From an uncultured Clostridia bacterium (GTDB taxonomy: Bacteria > Bacillota > Clostridia > Christensenellales > Borkfalkiaceae): DNA of 41,281 bases. The notes under the pieces are model-generated. The model saw only the letters and a program-made list of their open reading frames with translations, ran no database searches and was not told the origin of the DNA. A program made the position numbers and the translations under genes. Location: contig CAMGEK010000004.1 in assembly GCA_946055105.1 (NCBI GenBank), forward strand, positions 1 to 41,281, read 5' to 3'. Each line of letters starts with the position of its first letter. Within the stretch, counting starts at the first letter, position 1. Shown one piece after another: positions 1 to 8,429 of this stretch.

Positions 1-806
1 CCACTTTCACCGTCGAAAAGAACGGCTCGATCGAGGACCGTCTCGACGCGTTCACCGAGTACGGTCAGTACGTCGATTTTTACAACGAACTGCGTGCGGG
101 CGCGTATTCGAGAACTTCCATGCTCAATTACGAATCGCATTATTCGCATTTTTTGAAGCTGGCGCAGGAGGGCGCGAAAGACGTCGTGCATTTCACGATT
201 TCGAGCGGACTTTCTCCCACGAAGGACGTCGCGGCGAAAGCTGCGGAGGACGTGAAAAAGGATTATCCCGAATTTAACGTCCTGGTCGTCGATCCGCTCA
301 CCGCGACGGTCGGACAGGGTGCGCTGGTGCGAATGGCGCTCAAATGCCGCAACGAGGGCAAGAGCGCGTCCGAAACGTACGATTACGTCAATTCCCTGCG
401 GCAGCATATCCAGCATTTTATCGTGGCGGACGATCTGCAATATCTCAAACGTGGCGGCCGCATTTCAGCGGCCTCGGCGGCGATCGGCGGCGTGCTGGGG
501 ATCAAACCCATTATTTCGTTCAACAAAGAGGGGAAACTTTACGCCATCGATAAGGTGCGCGGCGTGAAAAAAGCGATTTCCTTTATCAAATCGAAGATGG
601 AGAAAGAGGGCCCCGACGAACTCGGATACGTCTTTATCGTGCATACGGATAACGAACCCGTCGCGGAAGAATTGGCGGCTTACGTGCGCGAAAAATTCGG
701 AATCGAACCGTACGTTTCGATTATGGGTCCCGTCATCGGCTCTCACGTCGGACCGAACGCGTTTGCGCTCGGCTATATCAGCAAGAGCGAACGGAACGAA
801 TTCTGA
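1..806 (+). CDS. DegV family fatty-acid-binding protein, 5' partial
   Basis: The reading frame is open from base 3, well upstream of the ATG used in the ORF track, and continues to the TGA at 804-806, so only about 15-25 N-terminal residues lie outside the window (267 residues visible; DegV proteins are about 280-290). Visible DegV signatures are the ELRAGAYSRTS segment that faces the ligand, the ISSGLSPT loop, the LKRGGRIS motif and the C-terminal GPVIGSHVGPNA segment. DegV proteins bind a fatty acid in a cleft between two domains; several Firmicutes members (FakB) present fatty acids to the FakA kinase. No FakA is seen here. A paralogue lies at 40252-41124. The family call is firm; the exact ligand is unknown. 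Confidence 0.93.
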   Translation, partial: TFTVEKNGSIEDRLDAFTEYGQYVDFYNELRAGAYSRTSMLNYESHYSHFLKLAQEGAKDVVHFTISSGLSPTKDVAAKAAEDVKKDYPEFNVLVVDPLTATVGQGALVRMALKCRNEGKSASETYDYVNSLRQHIQHFIVADDLQYLKRGGRISAASAAIGGVLGIKPIISFNKEGKLYAIDKVRGVKKAISFIKSKMEKEGPDELGYVFIVHTDNEPVAEELAAYVREKFGIEPYVSIMGPVIGSHVGPNAFALGYISKSERNEF

Positions 807-847
807 CCGTTCTCCGATCCGCAATGCGGAACGTTACAATTCAACAC

Positions 848-1018
848 CGACGCGGGTACCTCTTCCGCGGAAGAGGTTCAAAAGGGAAGAGAGCGCAAAG
901 CTCCGCAGCCCCCGCTACTGTTCGGCGAAGCGCGTATTCACTGCTCATGCGGGAAGGATACGGTTCAACGCCCGCCGTCGTCTTCGGACGAAAGCCAGGA
1001 GACCTGCCCCGTCGGCAA
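848..1018 (+). promoter_or_regulatory. Cobalamin (adenosylcobalamin-class) riboswitch
   Basis: Conserved blocks occur in the right order: AAAAGGGAA, then the CAGCCCCCGCTACTGT core (about 906-922), CACTG-like and GGGAAGG segments, and the B12 box AGCCAGGAGACCTGCC (about 993-1008). Hairpins such as CCTCTTCCGCGGAAGAGG lie between the blocks. The edges are approximate. A terminator follows about 80 nt downstream, and the next genes are a lipoprotein and an ECF S-component. The expected behaviour is premature termination when cobalamin is bound, so the two downstream genes would be repressed by B12. Confidence 0.95.
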
Positions 1019-1098
1019 CACCTTTCTTTTTTCGGGTCGGAGAAAAGGAGCGTCAAGACGATGCGGAAGTCGCGTTTTTTGCGGCTTCCTTGCTTCGG

Positions 1099-1132
1099 CG
1101 CGCTTTCGCTCCTACCGAAGGCGCGTTTTTTT
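1099..1132 (+). terminator. Rho-independent terminator of the cobalamin riboswitch
   Basis: CGCGCTTTCG pairs with CGAAGGCGCG across a 7-nt loop (10 bp, one G-U pair), followed directly by TTTTTTT. Its place between the aptamer and the first ribosome site makes it the likely expression platform. Confidence 0.88.
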
Positions 1133-1193
1133 GTCGTTTCGCCCGTTCCGCAGACTGCGGGAAGGGAAATTTTTACGTAGGAGGTAAATATTG

Positions 1194-1712
1194 ATGAAAC
1201 GAATGAAATTGGCGGCGGCAATCGTCGCGATGGTGACGGCGCTCGGATGCGCTTACGTTACGGGCTGTGATTCGGCGGAATCTGCGCCGCTCACGGGCAG
1301 TATGCAGTTTGTGATCAAGGACGCGGACGGCGTGAACGTGAAGAGCTATACGGTCGATCTTTCCGCGTTCAAAATTACGGATTCCGCGGAGACGGTGCTC
1401 AACGCGCTCGTCGAAAACGAACTCGCCTATTACGAGGGATACCGCTCCTCATACGGTCTCTTTCTGACCGCCGCGGGCTATTACGAGAGCGCGGAATCCT
1501 ATTCCCCCGTTTACGTCGTCAGACAGGACGCGGCGTCGGGGAAATACGTGTACGTCTATACGACCGTCGTTGCGGATCAGGATACTTCCGATTATAAATA
1601 CGAGATGCAGTACGGGGAAACTTTGCTGATCAGTTCCGCCGTCGGAATTTCGTCCATGCACGTCGAGGACGGCGCGACGATCTGCATTTCGGAAATCGTA
1701 TATTCCTCCTGA
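1194..1712 (+). CDS. DUF4430 (transcobalamin-like C-terminal domain) lipoprotein, probable corrinoid-binding
   Basis: The protein has 172 residues. The N-terminus is a lipoprotein signal: KRMK, a hydrophobic stretch, then the lipobox VTGC, so it should be membrane-anchored outside the cell. The remainder fits DUF4430: a strand region with SAETVLNAL, a YGLFLTAAGY segment, an aromatic VYVYTT strand and a closing VEDGATICI strand. DUF4430 is related to the C-terminal domain of the vitamin B12 carriers transcobalamin and intrinsic factor. Together with the cobalamin riboswitch upstream and the S-component 5 nt downstream, this suggests a surface cobalamin or corrinoid-binding protein. The ORF track uses TTG at 1191; the ATG at 1194 is 9 nt after AGGAGG and is preferred. 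Binding itself is inference. Confidence 0.82.
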   Translation: MKRMKLAAAIVAMVTALGCAYVTGCDSAESAPLTGSMQFVIKDADGVNVKSYTVDLSAFKITDSAETVLNALVENELAYYEGYRSSYGLFLTAAGYYESAESYSPVYVVRQDAASGKYVYVYTTVVADQDTSDYKYEMQYGETLLISSAVGISSMHVEDGATICISEIVYSS

Positions 1713-1717
1713 CTGCG

Positions 1718-2434
1718 ATGAAAGGGAAGAAAGAACGCTCCGCGTTGGAGATTTCCTATCTTGCGCTCATGACCGCCCTGTTGCTGGGCGGTCAATTTGC
1801 GCTGTCCATGGTAGCGGGCGTGGAAGTCGTAACCGTGCTCCTTCTGACCTTTTCTTATTCCTTCGGTTGGAAACGCGGCATGATCGTCGCGACCGCTTTT
1901 TCTCTTCTGCGCTGTTTTCTCTTTGGATTCTTCCCGTACGTCGTCGTGCTCTATCTGCTTTATTTCAACGCGTTCGCGTTTTTGTTCGGCATGCTCGGAA
2001 GACGTAAAACGACCGTTCCGATCTGTCCGATTCTGCTCGTTCTGATGAGCGGGGCATGTCTGTACTTTGCGTTGAACGGCGTACCCGTGTCCTTGATGGC
2101 GGATCGGCTGGAAGTCTTTCTGTGGATTCTCTTCGGGCTGTTTGCGGCGCTCCTCGTTCTCTATCCCTGCATACGGTTTTTCGGCGGAGAGCGGGGGATT
2201 GCGGAGGAGCTTGCGACCGTGACCGTGCTCGGCGCGTTCTGTACCGTTTGCTTTACGCTGCTCGACGACGTTCTCTATCCGCTTTGGGGCGGACTCAGGG
2301 GGGACGCCGCGATCGCCTATTTTTACAACGGCTTTTTCGCCATGATTCCGCAGACGGTCTGTACGGTGATCACCGTCGGCGCGCTCTTTCTTCCGTTGCG
2401 GAAAATTTTTGATTTTGCCGCAAAAAAGCTGTAA
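1718..2434 (+). CDS. ECF transporter S-component, probably cobalamin/corrinoid (CblT/CbrT-like)
   Basis: A 238-residue, very hydrophobic protein with about six membrane helices and a charged start. The N-terminal region, with SYLALMTALLLGGQFALSM and then GVEVVTVLLLTFSYSFGWKRG, is typical of ECF-type substrate-binding (S) components. The gene follows the DUF4430 lipoprotein by 5 nt and shares its cobalamin riboswitch, so uptake of cobalamin or a precursor is the most likely role. No EcfA, EcfA' or EcfT gene is in the window; group II S-components share a general energising module encoded elsewhere. The substrate is inferred from regulation and not from a recognised binding motif. Confidence 0.8.
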   Translation: MKGKKERSALEISYLALMTALLLGGQFALSMVAGVEVVTVLLLTFSYSFGWKRGMIVATAFSLLRCFLFGFFPYVVVLYLLYFNAFAFLFGMLGRRKTTVPICPILLVLMSGACLYFALNGVPVSLMADRLEVFLWILFGLFAALLVLYPCIRFFGGERGIAEELATVTVLGAFCTVCFTLLDDVLYPLWGGLRGDAAIAYFYNGFFAMIPQTVCTVITVGALFLPLRKIFDFAAKKL

Positions 2435-2438
2435 ACGG

Positions 2439-2467
2439 TTGCCTGTCGGGGAAGAATATGGTATAAT
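2439..2467 (+). promoter_or_regulatory. Sigma-A promoter of the proS operon
   Basis: TTGCCT, a 17-nt spacer and TATAAT with an extended TGg in front. Transcription would start about 25 nt upstream of the proS ATG. Confidence 0.85.
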
Positions 2468-2496
2468 TAGCCTATCTTATTTTTGCAACGGAGTAA

Positions 2497-3930
<1,434 letters not shown>

Positions 3931-3990
3931 GATTGACGGCTCGCGCGGCTCACGCAAAGCGAAGAAATTGACGGAGGCGAAACAAGCGAA

Positions 3991-4662
3991 ATGTACCGAT
4001 ACGAAACGCATCTCCATACGTCTGTCACGAGCGCGTGCTCCCGTTTTCAGCCGGAAGAGATCGTGGAGAAATATACCGCGCTCGGCTATGCGGGCGTGTT
4101 CGTGACCGATCATTTTCTCAACGGAAACACGACCGTACCGCGTTCTTTGCCGTGGGAAGAGCGGATCAAACGTTTTTGCGACGGATTCCGCGCCGTGCGC
4201 GAGTGCGCCGAAGGCAAGATAGACGTGTTTTTCGGATTTGAATATTCTTACAAGGGAACGGATTTCCTCGTCTACGGATTGGAAGAGGAGTGGTTGCTGG
4301 CGCATTCGTCGATCACGGAACTGCGCGTGAACGATTTTTGTCGGTTCGCGCGCGCGGAAGGCGGGCTTGTCGTGCAGGCGCATCCGTTCCGCGAGGCGGA
4401 TTACATCGACCATATCCGACTGTTTCCCTCCGTCGTGGACGGATTGGAGACGCTGAACGCCTGTCGGGACGAACGGTGCAACCGTCTTGCCGAGAACCTT
4501 GCGAACGAGTACGGACTGCGCAGGACGGCGGGATCGGATATTCACGGCGTCGGGCAAAAGAAGCTTGCCGGCATGGCGTTTTCCGAACGGTTACGATCGG
4601 GCGCGGACTATGCCGCGCGCGTTAAAGCGGGAGAGGGCAACATTTTCACGCTTACGGAATAA
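3991..4662 (+). CDS. PHP-domain metal-dependent phosphoesterase
   Basis: 223 residues. The metal-binding motifs of the PHP superfamily are all present: THLHTS near the N-terminus, VTDHFLNG, FGFEYSY, VQAHPFRE and GSDIH. The protein is a stand-alone PHP domain of the size seen in small histidinol-phosphatase-like enzymes or nucleotide phosphatases; no histidine biosynthesis gene is nearby. It sits 60 nt after proS and 35 nt before asnS, and is probably co-transcribed with both. GGAGG lies 13 nt before the ATG. The substrate is not known. Confidence 0.9.
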   Translation: MYRYETHLHTSVTSACSRFQPEEIVEKYTALGYAGVFVTDHFLNGNTTVPRSLPWEERIKRFCDGFRAVRECAEGKIDVFFGFEYSYKGTDFLVYGLEEEWLLAHSSITELRVNDFCRFARAEGGLVVQAHPFREADYIDHIRLFPSVVDGLETLNACRDERCNRLAENLANEYGLRRTAGSDIHGVGQKKLAGMAFSERLRSGADYAARVKAGEGNIFTLTE

Positions 4663-4664
4663 GA

Positions 4665-4697
4665 AAGGAGACGCGCCGTCAGGGCGCGAAAAAAGAT
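4665..4697 (+). promoter_or_regulatory. asnS ribosome site bridged by a hairpin
   Basis: The only Shine-Dalgarno match for asnS, AAGGAG (4665-4670), is 27 nt from the ATG. Between them CGCGCC pairs perfectly with GGCGCG around a 5-nt loop (4672-4688). When folded, the remaining spacing is about 10 nt, which is normal. Confidence 0.6.
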
Positions 4698-6068
4698 ATG
4701 AAACATACAGACATCGTTGAGATTCTCAAAGGAGATTTTCTCGGAAAGCGCGTTACCGTTTGCGGGTGGGTTCGGACGTTCCGCGACTCCGCTCAGGTGG
4801 CGTTTCTGGAATTGTCCGACGGGACGAGTTTTTCCCGATTGCAGATCGTCGTCGATAAAAGCGCGATCGCGCTTGACGGCGAATGTACGAAGAACGGCGC
4901 TTCCGTCTGCGTCAAGGGCGAGATCGTCAAGGCGTTCAAGGGCGAGGGCGTGGAGCTCAATGCGGAAGAGGTCGTTCTGCTCGGCGCATGCCCGTCCGAC
5001 TATCCCATTCAGAAAAAGCGCACGTCGCTCGAATTTTTGCGCGGAATTCCGCACCTGAGACTGCGCACGAATACGTTCAACGCGGTCTTTCGCGTCCGTT
5101 CGATCGCGGCGCAGGCGGTGCACCGTTATTTCCACGAGCGGCATTACGTCTACGTCAACACGCCCATTATCACGGCGAGCGATTGCGAGGGCGCGGGAGA
5201 GATGTTCCGCGTGACGACGCAACCGTTCGACGCGAAGTACGCCTCCGAAGCGGAGTATTACAAGAACGACTTCTTCGGTCAGAAAGCGGGACTTTCCGTT
5301 TCGGGACAGCTCGAAGGCGAAGTCGCGGCGACGGCGTTCTCCAAAATTTACACGTTCGGACCGAGCTTCCGCGCGGAGAACTCCAACACGACCCGCCATC
5401 TTGCGGAATTCTGGCACATCGAGCCGGAAGTCGCCTTCGCGGAACTTCCCGACATCATGGAAATTGCGGAAGAGATGATCAAGTACGTCATTCGCGCCGT
5501 GCTCGAAGAATGTCCGGACGAGATGAATTTCTTCGACTCGTTCATTGAAAAGGGATTGAAAGACAAGCTGTGGCACGTCGTCAACAGCGAGTTCGGCGTA
5601 CTCGATTACACGGACGCGATCGGGATTCTGCAAAAGGCGGACGCGCAGTTTTCCTATCCCGTGGAATGGGGGTGCGATTTGCAGACGGAACACGAGAAGT
5701 ATCTCACCGACGTCGTCATGCAAAAGCCCGTGTTCATCATCAATTATCCGAAAGAGATCAAGTCGTTCTATATGAAACAGAATTCCGACGGAAAAACGGT
5801 CGCGGCAACCGACTTGCTCGTTCCCGGAATCGGGGAAATTATCGGTTGCAGCGAGCGGGAAGCCGATCCCGAAAAGTTGCTCCAAGCGATGAAAATCCGC
5901 AACATGGATCTTTCGTCCTATCGGCAGTATCTCGATCTTCGGAAGTTCGGAACGGTTCCGCACAGCGGATTCGGACTCGGATTCGAGCGCTTTGTCATGT
6001 ATGTGACCGGCATGGAGAATATCCGCGACGTCACGCTGTTTCCGAGAAGCGTCAACAATATTATGTAA
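4698..6068 (+). CDS. asnS: Asparagine--tRNA ligase
   Basis: 456 residues. It attaches asparagine to tRNA-Asn in the cytoplasm. An N-terminal OB-fold (VTVCGWVRTFRDS) precedes the class II core, with VSGQLEGEVAA, motif 2 in the FRAENSNTTRHLAEFWHIEPE region and motif 3 GFGLGFERF near the C-terminus. The length matches the bacterial family. It is the last gene of the proS-PHP-asnS operon and is followed directly by a terminator. The start is fixed by the OB-fold alignment, although the SD is unusually far away and separated by a hairpin. Confidence 0.97.
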   Translation: MKHTDIVEILKGDFLGKRVTVCGWVRTFRDSAQVAFLELSDGTSFSRLQIVVDKSAIALDGECTKNGASVCVKGEIVKAFKGEGVELNAEEVVLLGACPSDYPIQKKRTSLEFLRGIPHLRLRTNTFNAVFRVRSIAAQAVHRYFHERHYVYVNTPIITASDCEGAGEMFRVTTQPFDAKYASEAEYYKNDFFGQKAGLSVSGQLEGEVAATAFSKIYTFGPSFRAENSNTTRHLAEFWHIEPEVAFAELPDIMEIAEEMIKYVIRAVLEECPDEMNFFDSFIEKGLKDKLWHVVNSEFGVLDYTDAIGILQKADAQFSYPVEWGCDLQTEHEKYLTDVVMQKPVFIINYPKEIKSFYMKQNSDGKTVAATDLLVPGIGEIIGCSEREADPEKLLQAMKIRNMDLSSYRQYLDLRKFGTVPHSGFGLGFERFVMYVTGMENIRDVTLFPRSVNNIM

Positions 6069-6070
6069 CG

Positions 6071-6094
6071 AAAGCGCGCCGCGGCGCGCTTTTT
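6071..6094 (+). terminator. Terminator of the proS-PHP-asnS operon
   Basis: AAAGCGCGC pairs perfectly with GCGCGCTTT over a CGCG loop, and the T-rich end follows at once. Confidence 0.85.
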
Positions 6095-6157
6095 GCGCGG
6101 CGGTCAAAGCGCGTGCATTTGCGGACGGAAAGTCCGCGATAAGGGAGGACCGAAAAA

Positions 6158-6955
6158 ATGAAGCTCATTGTGTTTTGCGATTACGGATTGGACGACGCGG
6201 CGGCGACTTACGATCTTTTGCGCCGCGCGAAGGGGTATGAAGCGATCGATCTCGTGGCGATCGGCGGAAACGTACCGCCTGCCGTCGCGCTGAAAAACGC
6301 GCTGAAATTGCTCGCAGGCTTGGATTTTCCGCTTCCGCCGCGGGTGCGCGTCGTCGATACGACTGCCGTTTCTCAACCGTATCGGTTTCTCAAAGACATT
6401 CACGGCGACGACGGAATGGGCGATCTGTTGCCCGAAACGCAGGAGACTTCCGTTCCCGTGGTCGGCTTTTCCGAATGGCTGCTTACGGCGGAAGAGGGAT
6501 ACGCCCTGTTGAGCCTCGGACCGATGACGCTCGTCAAAACGCTCGTCGGACGGGCGGCGCCGTCGCGATTTGTGTTTATGGGCGGGAATATCGCGGAAAC
6601 GCCCAACTATCACGGCTATGAATTTAACCATGCGCTCGACAGAGAAGCTTTTTCCGCGTGCGTGAAACTTCCGCACGTTGCGATCACGATGGATACCTGT
6701 CGCGTTCCCGTTCTGAATATACAGGACTGCGGCTTGTCGGGAACGGGCATGTTGCGGGATCTGGTGCGGAGATCGCGGGAACTGACGTTCCGTTCCGGAG
6801 AAAAGGGGTGCTATATCTGGGACGATTTGGCGGTCAAGTATCTGCTGCATCCCGATTGGTTCAAGCTGGAAACGCGCGCCGATCGCGACGGCAATCTGCT
6901 GACCGTCGCGCGCTACGTTCTGAACAAGCCCTTTACGGAGATCGTAGACGAGTGA
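6158..6955 (+). CDS. Nucleoside hydrolase (IunH/RihA-like)
   Basis: 265 residues, slightly shorter than the usual 310. It should split the N-glycosidic bond of nucleosides. The N-terminal CDYGLDDAAA corresponds to the calcium-binding DxDPGxDDA motif; HGDDGMGD, FMGGNI and EFNHALD match later family motifs. The C-terminal segment is YIWDDLAV, where the usual HDPLA carries the catalytic histidine; tryptophan replaces it here, so specificity or rate may differ from classical enzymes. GGGAGG precedes the ATG. A small hairpin (GCGGAC/GTCCGC, 6121-6137) lies just upstream. No clear promoter was found; expression may start between the asnS terminator and the gene. Confidence 0.85.
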   Translation: MKLIVFCDYGLDDAAATYDLLRRAKGYEAIDLVAIGGNVPPAVALKNALKLLAGLDFPLPPRVRVVDTTAVSQPYRFLKDIHGDDGMGDLLPETQETSVPVVGFSEWLLTAEEGYALLSLGPMTLVKTLVGRAAPSRFVFMGGNIAETPNYHGYEFNHALDREAFSACVKLPHVAITMDTCRVPVLNIQDCGLSGTGMLRDLVRRSRELTFRSGEKGCYIWDDLAVKYLLHPDWFKLETRADRDGNLLTVARYVLNKPFTEIVDE

Positions 6956-7036
6956 GCCGCTTGCCGCGACCGCGAACCCTGCGAGGACGGTGAAAGACGC
7001 GTTCAAGCGCGCGGCGTATTTTGTAAGGAAGGTTCA

Positions 7037-7084
7037 AAAAACAGACCGATTTTCCGATGTGATTCGGGGAATCGGTCTGTTTTT
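7037..7084. terminator. Strong bidirectional terminator
   Basis: AAAAACAGACCGATT pairs perfectly with AATCGGTCTGTTTTT (15 bp), with a further inner CCGA/TCGG pairing. A-run and T-run on the two sides allow function on both strands, serving the nucleoside hydrolase gene on plus and the GH43 gene on minus. Confidence 0.9.
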
Positions 7085-7164
7085 GCGTTGATATGCTTAT
7101 TTTTTTCTTGCGACGCGCGAAAATTTGTCTCGGAGGAGATTTGTCTCATTTTTCCGTTCGTTCC

Positions 7165-7205
7165 GTGCGCGGCTAAGAGATCGCTCCGTTTTAACCGTTG
7201 ATCCC
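7165..7205 (+). repeat. Direct repeat, copy 1
   Basis: Begins GTGCGCGGCTAAGAGATCGC and is identical to copy 2 (7226) over the first 28 nt, with a related tail. The copies are 61 nt apart, in the 3' region of the minus-strand GH43 gene. No known element was recognised. Confidence 0.8.
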
Positions 7206-7225
7206 CTGATTCTTCGATGATCAAA

Positions 7226-7269
7226 GTGCGCGGCTAAGAGATCGCTCCGTTTTTTAATCGTTGATTCCC
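7226..7269 (+). repeat. Direct repeat, copy 2
   Basis: Second copy of the 28-nt core starting GTGCGCGGCTAAGAG. Its end overlaps the stop codon of the GH43 gene (TAA at 7256-7254 on minus), so the last codons of that gene lie in the repeat. Confidence 0.8.
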
Positions 7270-8252
7270 GTCTGCCGTTCGTTTTCAAAAGGGGCGTTAT
7301 AGAGCGCGGAGGCGTTCGGCTCGAACACGGGCGCGCCCGTCCGATCGAAACCGACTTTCAGAACGTGCGCGTGGCGGTTGCGGTCGTTCAGAGGATCGCC
7401 CTTGATCGTTTCGTAATTTCGGAAATGAAGGACGCAGAGCGTCTCACCGTTTTTGCCCTCGGTGAAAGAGTTGTGTCCCGGACCGTAAATTTTTAGCGAC
7501 GGATTGGTTTTCAGAACGGGATAACGGCGTTTTTTCCAGGACGCGGGATCGAGCAGGTCGGCGTTTCCGTCCGCCTCCAACATTCCCATGCAATAGCATG
7601 CGCCCGTTGCGGAAGCGGAAAACGTACAGTAAATTTTCTCGCCGTGTTTGAGAACGGCGGGACCTTCGTTCACCCAGAATCCGCCGTCGCGTTCCCAATC
7701 GTAATCGGGCGTCGAGAGCAGAACCTGCACGCTTTCGAGCTCGGACGGCGTTTTCAGCGCGGCGAGATAGAGATTGGAGATTCCCGAAACGTTTCCGACT
7801 TTTTGCGCCCAGATCGTATACCACCGTCTGCGGTGTTCAAAAACGGTCGCGTCGAGCGAAAAATCGGTAAACGAGAAGGGATCGCCCTGCGCCGCCCGCA
7901 TCATGCCGCCCTCCGTCCATTCGTCCCGCATGGGATCGTCGCCCCGACAGACGAGAACGTAGGGGCGGATTTTCCACACGTCCGCTTCGTCGCTCGCGGC
8001 GAAATAGATCACCCACTTTCCCATCAGAAAGTGGATTTCGGGCGCCCAGACGTGCGAGGACATTTCGCCGTGCGGGCGTCTGTTCCAGACGACTCTCGGT
8101 TGCGCCGAGGCGAGCCCGTTGATCGACTGCGCGCTACGCAGTTCGATTTTGTCGTAGGAGGGATGCGTTGCCGTAAAATAATAAATTCCGTTATGTTTGA
8201 GAATGAACGGATCCGCCCGTTGCGGCACGAGCGGAGAGAGATATTGCTCCAT
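7254..8252 (-). CDS. Glycoside hydrolase family 43 (arabinofuranosidase/arabinanase-like)
   Basis: 332 residues with no signal peptide, so cytoplasmic. The five-bladed GH43 propeller is recognisable by RADPFILKHNGIYYF (general-base Asp), VWAPEIHF, SLDATVF (pKa-modulating Asp), VNEGPAVL (general-acid Glu) and GPGHNSFTEGKNGE. All three catalytic acidic residues appear present. Members release arabinose or xylose from plant polysaccharide oligomers. The gene stands alone; no transporter or regulator for sugars is adjacent, so the substrate cannot be inferred from context. It ends in one copy of a local direct repeat. Confidence 0.9.
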   Translation of the reverse strand: MEQYLSPLVPQRADPFILKHNGIYYFTATHPSYDKIELRSAQSINGLASAQPRVVWNRRPHGEMSSHVWAPEIHFLMGKWVIYFAASDEADVWKIRPYVLVCRGDDPMRDEWTEGGMMRAAQGDPFSFTDFSLDATVFEHRRRWYTIWAQKVGNVSGISNLYLAALKTPSELESVQVLLSTPDYDWERDGGFWVNEGPAVLKHGEKIYCTFSASATGACYCMGMLEADGNADLLDPASWKKRRYPVLKTNPSLKIYGPGHNSFTEGKNGETLCVLHFRNYETIKGDPLNDRNRHAHVLKVGFDRTGAPVFEPNASALYNAPFENERQTGIND

Positions 8253-8256
8253 AATG

Positions 8257-8294
8257 AAACCGCCTGTTTGGAGGATTCCCCGAACGGGCGGTTT
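8257..8294 (-). promoter_or_regulatory. Hairpin directly upstream of the GH43 start
   Basis: AAACCGCCTGTT and AACGGGCGGTTT (plus-strand reading) form a 12-bp stem with one G-U pair around a 14-nt loop. In the GH43 mRNA the hairpin ends 4 nt before the ATG and covers the only SD-like AGGCGG. It could control translation, or act as a plus-strand terminator since TT follows there. Confidence 0.45.
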
Positions 8295-8429
8295 TTATGC
8301 GTTGCGAATAAAATATTGCGGAAATTTTCTTCATCTGATAAAAGCGTCTGAGCGAAAAATTCGCGGAAAGCGCGACTTCCGAATCGTCTTGCTTGCACGG
8401 TATCGTGAGTCGTGTTGCTTTCGATCCGC

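Noticed and set aside
4608-6107. 499-residue minus-strand ORF opposite asnS
   Set aside because: Antisense shadow caused by the GC-rich codon bias.
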